This document shows positions 6,231-14,431 of a DNA stretch of 45,884 nucleotides, piece by piece; positions within the stretch are counted from its first letter, which is position 1; every line of letters begins with the position of its first letter. This DNA is from JAKAJA01 sp037440125 (lineage in GTDB: Bacteria > Acidobacteriota > UBA4820 > DSQY01), in assembly GCA_037440125.1 (NCBI GenBank), contig JBBIUU010000013.1:1-45884 (forward strand), read 5' to 3'. A model generated the notes under the pieces. That model did not search any database. It was not told the DNA's origin and saw nothing but the letters and a program-made list of their open reading frames with translations. Both the position numbers and the translations under genes were made by a program.

Positions 6231-8618
6231 ATGGAAGAGAGACTGGACGGGCTTCGGAGGTGGCGGCTGGCGGGTGTGGCGGCGACGGCGGCGATCGCGC
6301 TGTCGGTGCCGCTCTACCTGGCCGTCCACGCCCTACGCGGGCCCCGCTTGACGGCGCCGCCCGAAGCGCTCTACGTGGGGAGCCAGTCCTGCGCGCCGTG
6401 CCACAAGCCCGAGTTCGAGAAGTGGACGGGCTCCCACCACGCCCTGGCCATGCTGCCCCCGCGGCCCGACACGATGCTCGGCAATTTTGCGGACGCGACG
6501 TTCGAGGACGCCGGCGTGGTCTCTCGCTTCACGACGCGGGGCGGCAAGTACTTCGTGACCACGGAGGGCCCCGACGGCAAGGCGCACGAGTACGAGGTGG
6601 CCTACGCCTTCGGCTGGTTCCCCCTCCAGCAGTATCTGATCGCGTTTCCGGGCGGTCGCCTCCAGTGCCTCACGGTGGCATGGGACGTGCCGAAGAAACG
6701 GTGGTTCTCCCTCTACCCGGGCCAGAGGATCGCGACCACCGACTGGCTCCACTGGACGCGCCCCGCGGCCAATTGGAACACGATGTGCTCCGAGTGCCAC
6801 TCCACGGCCGTCCGGAAGCGCTACGACATGGCCACGGACACCTTCCAGACCACGTGGTCCGAGATCGCCGTGGGCTGCGAGTCGTGCCACGGCCCCGGCT
6901 CGATCCACGACGCGTGGGCGAAGAAGCCCGCCATGGCGAGGGCTCCCCTGCCCGATGCGGGCTTCCCGGTGAAGACCAAGGACATGTCCCAGCGCGAGGT
7001 GGTGAGCCTATGCATGCCCTGCCACGCGCGGCGCAGCGAGCTCAAGGACCTGGGCGTCCTGGGCGGCGAGCCCCTCGACACCATGCTCCCCGTGACGCTC
7101 GCCGAGGGGCTCTACTCCCCCGACGGGCAGATCCTCGACGAGGACTACGAATACCACTCCTTCCTCCAGAGCAAGATGTTCGAGAAGGGCGTGAAGTGCA
7201 GCGACTGCCACGACGTGCACGCCGCCAAACGCTACAAGGAGGGGAACGACCTTTGCCTCAAGTGCCACCGGGCCGACACCTACGACGCGCCGAGCCACCA
7301 CTTCCACAAGAAGACAGTGGACGGCAAGCCGAGCGCCGGAGCGTTGTGCGTGTCGTGCCACATGCCCGGCCGGAACTACATGGTGGTCCACTTCCGGCGC
7401 GACCACAGCCTGCGCGCGCCGCGCCCCGACCTCTCGGACGCGCTAGGCACGCCCAACGCGTGCACCCAATCCGGCTGCCACGACGACAAGCCCCTCAGCT
7501 GGTCTGTGAGCGCCTACAACAAGTGGTACGGCGAGAAGCGAAAGCCGCACTGGGGGACGGTCATCGCCGCGGCGCGCGCGCGCCGGCCCGACGCGAGGGC
7601 GGAGCTCCTCCAGCTCGCGTCGGACCCGCTGCGACCTGCGGTCGTGAGGGCCACGGCCCTCGACCTCCTCTGGGCCTACCCGGGGCCGGACACGGAGGCG
7701 GTCTACCAGAAGGCGCTCATGGACGAGGACGCCCTCATCCGGCGCACCGCCGTGAGCCGGACCGACCTGCCCGACCCCAAGGCCTTCGCGAAGCGCCTCG
7801 CGCCCATGCTGAAAGACCCCGTGCTCGCGGTCCGCATCGAGGCCGCGTCGCGCCTCTCCGAGGTGCCGCCCGGGGTGCTCACGGAGCTCCAGGCCAAAGA
7901 CCTCAAGGCGGCCACGGAGGAGCTCATGCAGAGCTTGGCCTTCGCCGCCGACATGCCCTCGGGGCGCTACAATCTGGGCATTCAGGCGCAGAACAAGGGC
8001 GACCTCCCCGAGGCCGAGAAGCAGTATCGGAAGGCGCTCGAGTTCGACGGCGAGTTCTACCTCGCGAGGGTGAACTTGGCGCTCCTCCTCAACCGGCTCG
8101 GGCGCAACGCCGAGGCGGAGGCGTTGCTCCGACAGGCTCTCGTGGCGCGTCCGAAGGATCCCGCCATCGCCTTCAACCTGGGCCTCCTCCTCGCCGAGGA
8201 GGGGAAGGACAAAGACGCCCAGGCGGCCCTCCGGAGCGCCCTCGACGCCGATCCCGCCTTCGCCCCGGCGGCGTACAACCTCGCGGTCCTCGTCGGGAAG
8301 GAGAAGCCCGCCGAAGCCCTCGCGCTGAGCAGGAGGGCCGCGGAAGCAGCTCCCTCCGAGCCCAAGTACGCCTGGACCTACGCCTACTACCAAGCCCAGA
8401 CCCGCGACGCCGCTGGCGCCGAGCGGACCCTCGAGGGGCTCCTGAAATCCCATCCCGGCTACGGCGAGGGGTACCTCCTCCTCGCGCAGCTCTACGCGGG
8501 ACAGGGCAAGGCCGAGCAGGCGCGGGACCTCCTGACTGGGGCGCTCTCAGCGCCCGAGCTCTCCGGCGAAGACCGCCAGCGAATCGAGGCCGCCCTCGGC
8601 GGGGTGGAAGCCAGGTAG
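6231..8618 (+). CDS. Membrane-anchored multiheme cytochrome c fused to HEAT-like and TPR domains
   Basis: A 795-residue protein. One N-terminal hydrophobic segment (about 13-35) is a signal anchor. Seven CxxCH haem sites follow (CAPCH, CSECH, CESCH, CMPCH, CSDCH, CLKCH, CVSCH), plus a CX4CH (CTQSGCH) that may bind an eighth haem. Residues about 440-560 look like HEAT or armadillo helices, and about 570-790 form several tetratricopeptide repeats. The layout resembles cytochrome c554/NrfA-like multiheme domains joined to a protein-interaction scaffold. Position after cytochrome b and Rieske suggests it replaces cytochrome c1/f as electron acceptor, but a role as a terminal reductase is not excluded. 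ATG 6231 is preferred over a TTG three bases earlier. Confidence 0.9.
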   Translation: MEERLDGLRRWRLAGVAATAAIALSVPLYLAVHALRGPRLTAPPEALYVGSQSCAPCHKPEFEKWTGSHHALAMLPPRPDTMLGNFADATFEDAGVVSRFTTRGGKYFVTTEGPDGKAHEYEVAYAFGWFPLQQYLIAFPGGRLQCLTVAWDVPKKRWFSLYPGQRIATTDWLHWTRPAANWNTMCSECHSTAVRKRYDMATDTFQTTWSEIAVGCESCHGPGSIHDAWAKKPAMARAPLPDAGFPVKTKDMSQREVVSLCMPCHARRSELKDLGVLGGEPLDTMLPVTLAEGLYSPDGQILDEDYEYHSFLQSKMFEKGVKCSDCHDVHAAKRYKEGNDLCLKCHRADTYDAPSHHFHKKTVDGKPSAGALCVSCHMPGRNYMVVHFRRDHSLRAPRPDLSDALGTPNACTQSGCHDDKPLSWSVSAYNKWYGEKRKPHWGTVIAAARARRPDARAELLQLASDPLRPAVVRATALDLLWAYPGPDTEAVYQKALMDEDALIRRTAVSRTDLPDPKAFAKRLAPMLKDPVLAVRIEAASRLSEVPPGVLTELQAKDLKAATEELMQSLAFAADMPSGRYNLGIQAQNKGDLPEAEKQYRKALEFDGEFYLARVNLALLLNRLGRNAEAEALLRQALVARPKDPAIAFNLGLLLAEEGKDKDAQAALRSALDADPAFAPAAYNLAVLVGKEKPAEALALSRRAAEAAPSEPKYAWTYAYYQAQTRDAAGAERTLEGLLKSHPGYGEGYLLLAQLYAGQGKAEQARDLLTGALSAPELSGEDRQRIEAALGGVEAR

Positions 8619-8717
8619 TAGCCCGCCCTGTCGCGACGCGACGACGGAACCGCACGAATAATCTGGGGTTCCCCGCCGTTAAAGTTCACTTGCGTCCCTG
8701 AATCCACGAGGAGCCCG

Positions 8718-10208
8718 ATGATGGAACGAACGGCGGATCGACGAGCGGACCTTACCACACCGGGAGCGAGAGCGGTGATCTTGGCGGCGGCGGTGCTCGC
8801 GGCGGCCCTCGCGCCTGTGGCAGCGCTTGCCCAGGGCACGGCCAAACCCACCACGCCCTCCAAGAAGCCCAACATCGTGTACATCGTGGCCGACGACCTG
8901 GGGTCGAAGGACGTGGGCTTCCACGGCTCCGACATCAAGACGCCCAACCTGGACAAGCTCGCCGCGGGCGGCGTGAAGCTCGAGCAGTTCTACGCCCAGC
9001 CCATGTGCACCCCCACGCGGGCGTGCCTCATGACGGGCCGCTACCCCTTCCGGTACGGCCTTCAGACCCTCGTCATCGCGTCGAACCATACCTACGGTCT
9101 CCCCACCGACGAGTGGCTCCTCCCGCAGGCGCTGAAGGAGGCGGGGTACACGACGGCGATCATCGGCAAGTGGCACCTCGGGCACGCCGACCCCAAGTAC
9201 TGGCCGCGCCAGCGCGGGTTCGACGTCCAGTACGGGCCCCTCATCGGCGAGATCGACTACTTCACGCACGAGCAGCACGGCGTGCTGGACTGGTACGCCG
9301 ACAACAAGCCCCTCAAGGAGGAGGGCTACTCCACCACGCTCATCGGCAACGCGGCGGTGAAGCTCATCGAAGGGCAGGACCCGAAGACACCCCTCTACCT
9401 CTACCTGACCTTCAACGCGCCCCACTCGCCCTACCAGGCGCCGCAGGAGTATCTGGACCGCTACAAGGAGATCGCCGACCCGAGCCGGAGGGCCTACGCC
9501 GCCCAGGTCACGGCCATGGACGACCAGATCGGGCGCGTGGTGGCGGCGATTGACAAGAAGGGCCTGCGGGACGACACCCTCATCGTGTTCCAGAGCGACA
9601 ACGGGGGTACGCGGAACGCCATGTTCGCCGGCGAGGGGGACATGTCCAAGATCGTCATCCCCTGCGACAACGGCCCGTACCGGGAGGGGAAGGGCACGCT
9701 CTACGAGGGGGGCACGCGCGTCGTGGCCCTCGCCAACTGGCCGGGGCATATCAAGCCAGGGACCGTGGAAGGGATCATCCACGTGGTGGACGTGTACCCG
9801 ACGCTCGCGGGTCTCGCCGGCGCCTCCACCGCCAAGTGCAAGCCCCTCGACGGCGTGGACCAGTGGGCCACGATCAGCCAGGGCAAGCCCTCGCCGCGCA
9901 CCGAGGTGGTCTACAACATCGAGCCGTTCCGCGCGGGCATCCGCGAGGGGGACTGGAAGCTCATCTGGCGGGCGCTCATCCCCTCGTCCGTGGAGCTCTA
10001 CAACATCGCGCAGGACCCGTCGGAGAAGAAGAACCTCGCCGCCGAGTACCCCGAGAAGGTGGCCGCCCTCCAGAAGCGGGCCAACGAGCTGGCCGCGGCG
10101 GGCGCGAAGCCGCTCTTCCTCCTGACCGAGTTCGAGGCGGTCAAGAAGCGCATGGGCCTGCCGCCCGCACTGCCCGGCGAGGAACTCAGCTTCGACGAGG
10201 AGCCGTAA
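8718..10208 (+). CDS. Exported sulfatase, Cys-type formylglycine enzyme (arylsulfatase B-like)
   Basis: A 496-residue protein with a signal peptide (hydrophobic about 18-38, cleavage near ALAQ). The sulfatase signature C-T-P-T-R begins at Cys97, the residue converted to formylglycine by a separate maturase. Metal ligands include the VADDL aspartates (59 and 60); the GKWHLGH motif and a later SDNGG motif (Asp/Asn ligands) are present. The order resembles the arylsulfatase B / N-acetylgalactosamine-4-sulfatase group. It hydrolyses sulfate esters in the periplasm; the substrate cannot be assigned, and no glycan-degradation genes lie nearby. The ribosome site GAGGAG precedes the double ATG at 8718/8721. 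Confidence 0.93.
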   Translation: MMERTADRRADLTTPGARAVILAAAVLAAALAPVAALAQGTAKPTTPSKKPNIVYIVADDLGSKDVGFHGSDIKTPNLDKLAAGGVKLEQFYAQPMCTPTRACLMTGRYPFRYGLQTLVIASNHTYGLPTDEWLLPQALKEAGYTTAIIGKWHLGHADPKYWPRQRGFDVQYGPLIGEIDYFTHEQHGVLDWYADNKPLKEEGYSTTLIGNAAVKLIEGQDPKTPLYLYLTFNAPHSPYQAPQEYLDRYKEIADPSRRAYAAQVTAMDDQIGRVVAAIDKKGLRDDTLIVFQSDNGGTRNAMFAGEGDMSKIVIPCDNGPYREGKGTLYEGGTRVVALANWPGHIKPGTVEGIIHVVDVYPTLAGLAGASTAKCKPLDGVDQWATISQGKPSPRTEVVYNIEPFRAGIREGDWKLIWRALIPSSVELYNIAQDPSEKKNLAAEYPEKVAALQKRANELAAAGAKPLFLLTEFEAVKKRMGLPPALPGEELSFDEEP

Positions 10209-10216
10209 GGCGTGTT

Positions 10217-10232
10217 GGGGTGATGGGGTGAT
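10217..10232. repeat. Short GGGGTGAT octamer pair
   Basis: Two perfect GGGGTGAT units in tandem start 9 bases after the sulfatase stop. They fit the short-period intergenic arrays seen elsewhere in the window, here only two units long. Confidence 0.55.
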
Positions 10233-10249
10233 CCAAGCTCTGGGGTGAG

Positions 10250-10340
10250 TTGTAGGAGGCCTCTCCAGAGGCCGATCACCTTCTTGCCGACCGCTGTGCG
10301 TTGAGGAAAGGGATCGCGGTCAGGAGACCGCTCCTACAAG
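10250..10340. repeat. REP-like inverted pair (BIME-like)
   Basis: Two REP-like units face each other. The plus-strand unit has GTAGGAG (10252-10258), then a GCCTCT/AGAGGC stem with a 2-base loop, then CGATC. The minus-strand unit has GTAGGAG (10337-10331), then a CGGTC/GACCG stem with a TCCT loop, then CGATC. The GTAGGAG-hairpin-CGA layout is like the REPs of Xanthomonadaceae. The pair lies between the convergent sulfatase and DUF2254 genes. No REP-associated transposase (RAYT) is in the window. Confidence 0.7.
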
Positions 10341-10372
10341 AGAAGCTTTTCGCCGCCCCGGTCCGCCCCCAT

Positions 10373-10407
10373 TTCCCAAATCCCACATCCGATATCCTAG
10401 ATCTGTC
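10373..10407. repeat. Heptamer array (ATCCCAC family)
   Basis: Five 7-mers in register (TTCCCAA, ATCCCAC, ATCCGAT, ATCCTAG, ATCTGTC) end 4 bases before the DUF2254 stop codon. The array at 38864-38905 ends with the same ATCTGTC unit, next to a minus-strand stop codon there too. Confidence 0.75.
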
Positions 10408-10411
10408 TGCC

Positions 10412-11710
10412 CTACTCCCCGCGCTCACTGTGGGCGGGCAGGCCCAGGCCCTGGCGGTCGCCGACGAGGGCCTCGGAGCGGTCGGTGGAGTCCTGGTAGG
10501 AGCGGTCCACCGTGGTGTCGAGCTTGGCCAGAACGGCGCGCACCGCGCGCTTGCGGCTCTCGGGCACGGTGGCCAGGAGGGTGTTCAGGGCCTCGCGCAT
10601 CCTGCGCATGACCTGGATCGACGTGGCGCCGCAGGCCCGGATCTCCTCGAACCCGAGGCGCAGGAAGTCCTCCCAAGATGGGACCGGAAAGACGAGGCGC
10701 AGGGTGCCGCCAGCATCCTTCACGCGGCCTACGTCGAGCCGGCATTGCCCGAGGCGCCGCAGGTGGTCGTCGATCTGGTCGAGGGCCTGGACCGCGGTGG
10801 TGGGGTCGTTGATGGCGGGGGAGAGCGCCTTGATGGCCACGTCCACGAGGAGACGCAGGGCGTACTTGGGGTCCTGCTCGAAGGTCCGCTCCTTCGTCAG
10901 GAGGATGGCGGACCCCAGTTTCCCGTCGGGCATGGGCGAGGGCCCCGAGACGCGGGCCAGGACGTCGCCCTCCATGATCGTGCTGCCCACCGCGAACCGG
11001 AGGACCACGACGCCGCTCGCAGCCCTCGCGTTCTCGACCAGCGCGGGGATGTCGAAGGCCGCCACGACGCGCGGTGGCCCCGAGTGCCTGTACTCCTGGA
11101 TCCACGGCCCCGCGGGCTTGGGCTCCTGGGCCGGCACGGAGCCGCCCTCCGCCGGGAGGGGAGCGTATATCTGCGCGATGATCTCCCGCCCTCGGTCGCC
11201 GATATAGGCCAGGACTTCGCTGATCTGGAGCATGCCGATGCGGTGCACCAGGCCGGCGAAGGCGAAGACGCTCACGACGAGGAGCGCGATGACGACGAGC
11301 GCGGAGACGAGGGGGACGCGGCCGTTCCCTTCGCGATCGATCCAGGCCGTCGCGCAGATGGCGTAGAGGAAGGTGGCGGTGAAGATGCCCGTGGCGTGGG
11401 TCACCAGGGGGTCCCGCGCGAACCACTGGACGAGCCGGGGCGAGTAGGCCGCGCTGCTGAACTGCACCATCACGAAGGAGAGAGAAAAAACAATCCCAGT
11501 GAGAGCGAGCATCCCCGAGGCGATGGCGCCGCACACCGTGAGGGCCGCCGAGGGGCTCAGGCCGATCGTCAGGTGGGGGAGATAGGCGGCCTCCATGCGC
11601 GGCAGGCCGAAGCCCAGAAGAAACGTGCCGACGACGTAGGCCAGGATGATCACCCAGGAATCGAGCGGCCCCCGCCTGAACCGCTTCGATCTCGGCGTCG
11701 CGCGTCCCAT
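10412..11710 (-). CDS. DUF2254 family membrane protein
   Basis: A 432-residue protein of the DUF2254 family. The N-terminal half has four membrane helices, with the family's LALTGIVFSLSFVMVQFSSAAYSPR motif region around residues 70-90, an FTATFLYAI helix and a long hydrophobic helix VVIALLVVSVFAFAG. The C-terminal half (about 190-432) is soluble, with SPAINDPTTAVQALDQ near residue 325, the most conserved part of the family. The function is unknown. It diverges from the nine-gene run at 11862 across a 151-base region, so the two may share regulation. Confidence 0.9.
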   Translation of the reverse strand: MGRATPRSKRFRRGPLDSWVIILAYVVGTFLLGFGLPRMEAAYLPHLTIGLSPSAALTVCGAIASGMLALTGIVFSLSFVMVQFSSAAYSPRLVQWFARDPLVTHATGIFTATFLYAICATAWIDREGNGRVPLVSALVVIALLVVSVFAFAGLVHRIGMLQISEVLAYIGDRGREIIAQIYAPLPAEGGSVPAQEPKPAGPWIQEYRHSGPPRVVAAFDIPALVENARAASGVVVLRFAVGSTIMEGDVLARVSGPSPMPDGKLGSAILLTKERTFEQDPKYALRLLVDVAIKALSPAINDPTTAVQALDQIDDHLRRLGQCRLDVGRVKDAGGTLRLVFPVPSWEDFLRLGFEEIRACGATSIQVMRRMREALNTLLATVPESRKRAVRAVLAKLDTTVDRSYQDSTDRSEALVGDRQGLGLPAHSERGE

Positions 11711-11861
11711 CGTTCTCCCTCCCTGCGGCCCTGCGCGGGCCTTGCCCTAGGATGCCACGCGGCGGATGGGAGAGGGAAGCCCGCAGGGCTATAATATATT
11801 CGTTAACCGCAGTGGTATGCCCGAGGGACGGTGTCGTCCTCGGATGAGGAGGGGAGCATTC

Positions 11862-12530
11862 ATGCCGACCGAAGGCGAGGAGCTTCGCGCACGACTGAGA
11901 ACGCCGAGGGCCGCAGCCGTAGCGGGGCTGGGCTTCTCGATACTCATGGCGGCGAGCATGATCCTGATGAGGCTCTCGGTCCCCGCCGACCCCACGGGTC
12001 CCGCGACCGAGATCCTCTCGCACGCCAAGACCATCCTCCTCGCCCTCAACCTCGTCCCCTTCGCGGGAATCTCCTTCCTCTGGTTCATCGCGGTGATGAG
12101 GGACCGGATCGGCGACTCGGAGGACCGGTTCTTCGTCACGGTCTTCCTGGGCAGCGGATACATCTTCATCGCGACCCTCTTCATGACCGCGGCCGTCGCG
12201 GGAGCCATGATGACCGTCCTCGCGAGCACCTACTCGAACGCCGTCGGCGCCGGTGTCTACCTCTTCGGACGCGCGCAGATGTACCAGGCGGCGAACATCT
12301 ACGCGGTCAAGATGGCGGGCGTCTTCATGATCACCGCCTCGACGGTGGCCATGAAGACCAGGATGTTTCCGCGATGGCTCGGCCTGGTCGGCTACGCGCT
12401 GGCCCAGGTCCTCCTGTGGAGCATCGGGCTCGTGGAGTGGATCTCCATGCTCTTCCCGGGGTGGGTCTTCGTCATCAGCCTCTACATCCTGGCCGACAAC
12501 TACAGGAAGAAGCCGGAGGTGGCGTCATGA
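11862..12530 (+). CDS. Uncharacterised polytopic membrane protein
   Basis: A 222-residue integral membrane protein with five or six hydrophobic segments, at about 15-38, 58-80, 95-122, 148-165, 172-192 and 195-213. No catalytic motif is visible and I cannot name the family. ATG 11862 is chosen because an AGGAGGGG ribosome site lies 8-15 bases upstream; earlier in-frame starts lack one. The stop overlaps the next gene's start (ATGA), indicating translational coupling to the barrel protein. It opens the nine-gene run. About 70 bases upstream is an AT-rich TATAATATAT patch in otherwise GC-rich DNA, a plausible promoter site without a clear -35. Confidence 0.75.
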   Translation: MPTEGEELRARLRTPRAAAVAGLGFSILMAASMILMRLSVPADPTGPATEILSHAKTILLALNLVPFAGISFLWFIAVMRDRIGDSEDRFFVTVFLGSGYIFIATLFMTAAVAGAMMTVLASTYSNAVGAGVYLFGRAQMYQAANIYAVKMAGVFMITASTVAMKTRMFPRWLGLVGYALAQVLLWSIGLVEWISMLFPGWVFVISLYILADNYRKKPEVAS

Positions 12531-13498
12531 CAACCCTCAGCCCGAGCCGGGTCCTGCTCTCCACGGCCGTGGTCGCTGGACTTGCCCTGCTCTCCGGCAC
12601 GACGGCGCGCGCCGACGAGGCGGGCGTCAGTTTCTGGGCGTGCGGCCAGTACGCGAGCTTCGCGGCACAACCCTACGACCCTGGGTTCAACCTTGCGGTG
12701 ACCTACTACTCCTACAGCGGGAGCGGAAACCGGTCCTTCGGCATGTTCAACGGCCGGGATCTCCTCGTCGGTGTGAACTCGGACTTCAACTCCCTCTGGC
12801 TCACGCCCACGTACACGCCTCGCGCCAAGCTCTTCGGCGGGACGCTGTCCTTCTCGTTGACGGGGCTCTTCGGCTACAACCGCCAGTCGGGCAGCATCCA
12901 GGTCGAGCCCACGGGCCTCTTCGTGGCGCGCGGCGAGAGCCTCACCAGCGGCGGGGACCTCTATCCGATGGTCTCCTGCGCCTGGAGCAGGGGGAAGAGC
13001 AGCTGGATGACCTACGTCATGGCCGACGTGCCCTGCGGGTCCTACAACCCGGACCGTTACGCCGAGATCGGCCTGGGACACTGGGCTGCCGACCTGGGCG
13101 GCGCGTACACCTACTTCGACGAGGCCTCGGGCCTGGAGTTCTCTGCCACGCTCGGGCTCACCTACAACTGGAAGAACCCCGACACCGAGTACCAGAGCGG
13201 CATCGACGCGCACCTCGACCTCGGCGCCTCGAAGACGCTCTCCAACGGGACCCTGGTGGGCCTGGTGGGCTACGTCTACCGACAGCTCACGGCGGACGGC
13301 GGCGCGGGCGCCGTGTGGGGGCCCTTCTACTCCAGCGCCACCTCCATCGGGGCGCAGGTGGGGCGCACCTTCACCCTCGGGGGGACCCCCGTGAACGTGA
13401 ACGTGCGCGGGTACTACGACTTCCAGGCCGACCACCGCGCCCAGAGCACCACGGTGTATATCGTGGCGTCGATCCCTCTCGGGAAGAGGAAGCATTGA
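12527..13498 (+). CDS. Outer-membrane barrel of the MetA-pathway phenol-degradation type (PF13557-like)
   Basis: A 323-residue protein with a signal peptide (hydrophobic about 9-24, cleavage near ARADE). The mature part is made of alternating amphipathic strands rich in Tyr, Gly, Ser and Thr (for example LAVTYYSYSG, LFGGTLSFSLTGLFGY, TLGLTYNW), as expected for an outer-membrane channel. The overall pattern fits the 'putative MetA-pathway of phenol degradation' transporter family, whose members accompany catabolic and export systems. Substrate is unknown. It overlaps the preceding gene by 4 bases. Confidence 0.75.
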   Translation: MTTLSPSRVLLSTAVVAGLALLSGTTARADEAGVSFWACGQYASFAAQPYDPGFNLAVTYYSYSGSGNRSFGMFNGRDLLVGVNSDFNSLWLTPTYTPRAKLFGGTLSFSLTGLFGYNRQSGSIQVEPTGLFVARGESLTSGGDLYPMVSCAWSRGKSSWMTYVMADVPCGSYNPDRYAEIGLGHWAADLGGAYTYFDEASGLEFSATLGLTYNWKNPDTEYQSGIDAHLDLGASKTLSNGTLVGLVGYVYRQLTADGGAGAVWGPFYSSATSIGAQVGRTFTLGGTPVNVNVRGYYDFQADHRAQSTTVYIVASIPLGKRKH

Positions 13499-13554
13499 AG
13501 CTCTGCCCTTGAGACACGATGGTTTGGCGCGCAGGAAGAAAGGGGGCGGGCCCC

Positions 13555-14421
13555 ATGGCGAGGCCGAAGGCACCGCCGGCGACACGGGCGAAGAGGGCAG
13601 GGAGCAGGCGTGCCGCTCGGAGCGGGACCCTCGTGGAGAGGATCGCCGAGGAGCTCCGCGAGCGCATCATCGACGGGACGCTGGCTCCCGGAGAGCACCT
13701 CCAGCAGGCGGCGCTCGCCCGCAGGATGGGGGTGAGCTCGATCCCCTTCCGCGAAGCCATCCGGGCGCTGGAGTTGCAGGGCTTCGTGGAGCTCGTCCCC
13801 TTCAAGGGGGCACGGGTCAAGGGGTTGACGTTCGAGGAGATCTCCGAACGGGCCGAGATCGCCTGCGCGCTCGAGTGCCTCGCCATCGCGCTCGCCCTCC
13901 CCGACCTCAGCGCGAGGGACCTCGACCGGGCCGACGAGCTCGCCGGACGCCTCTATCCGGCACCCGACGTCAGGACGTGGTTCGAAAGGATCAACACCCT
14001 CCTCCACCTCATCTGCGGCGCCGAGCGGCGGCCGCACCTCTTCAGGCTGATTCTGAGAAACCGCACCGCGGCGAGGCGCTACACCGAACTGCTCGTGAGG
14101 AAGACCCTCGAGGACAAGGCGTGGGAGCGGGACTGGGCCTCGGGGCATTTCCGCCGCCTCGTGGAGCTCATGCGCGCGGGGGACATCGAGGGCATCCGGG
14201 AGCTCGAGCGGTTCCGCTTCGACGGCTACGTCGGACAGCTCTCGCCCTGGCTGAAGGCGGAGGCGCCGCCCGCGACGGAACCGCGCGGCTCTCGAGCGAA
14301 GGAGCCACAGGCCAGGGCTCGCGTCACGGCGCGGAGAGGCGGAAGCAAGAGGACCCTCGTGAGCCTGCGCGCGGAGCGGGGGGGGGCGGCGCCTCGAGCC
14401 CGAAGACGGGTAAGAAAGTGA
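13555..14421 (+). CDS. GntR-family transcriptional regulator with basic N- and C-terminal tails
   Basis: From ATG 13555 the protein has 288 residues; an ATG at 13519 would add 12. A GntR winged helix (about residues 24-95) has the hallmarks LVERIAEELRERIIDGTLAPGE and REAIRALELQGFVEL. The following helical domain resembles FCD (about 100-220), which normally binds an organic acid. Both ends are strongly basic: the first 25 residues and the last 60 are Arg/Lys/Ala-rich. The tail includes codons from a 9-G homopolymer (about 14388-14396), where a sequencing indel could have altered the C-terminus. It probably controls the surrounding transport operon, with a ligand transported or released by it. 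Confidence 0.85.
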   Translation: MARPKAPPATRAKRAGSRRAARSGTLVERIAEELRERIIDGTLAPGEHLQQAALARRMGVSSIPFREAIRALELQGFVELVPFKGARVKGLTFEEISERAEIACALECLAIALALPDLSARDLDRADELAGRLYPAPDVRTWFERINTLLHLICGAERRPHLFRLILRNRTAARRYTELLVRKTLEDKAWERDWASGHFRRLVELMRAGDIEGIRELERFRFDGYVGQLSPWLKAEAPPATEPRGSRAKEPQARARVTARRGGSKRTLVSLRAERGGAAPRARRRVRK

Positions 14422-14431
14422 CGAAAGAAAG

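Noticed and set aside
1740..6330. Short open frames encoding SVCSVV/HHGDTE-type peptides over the CACGGAG elements
   Set aside because: They are translations of the array units, occur on both strands, lack ribosome sites and vary with each copy.
11790..11800. TATAATATAT as a confirmed promoter of the nine-gene run
   Set aside because: Neither strand has an acceptable -35 at 16-18 bases, so I only mention it as an AT-rich patch.
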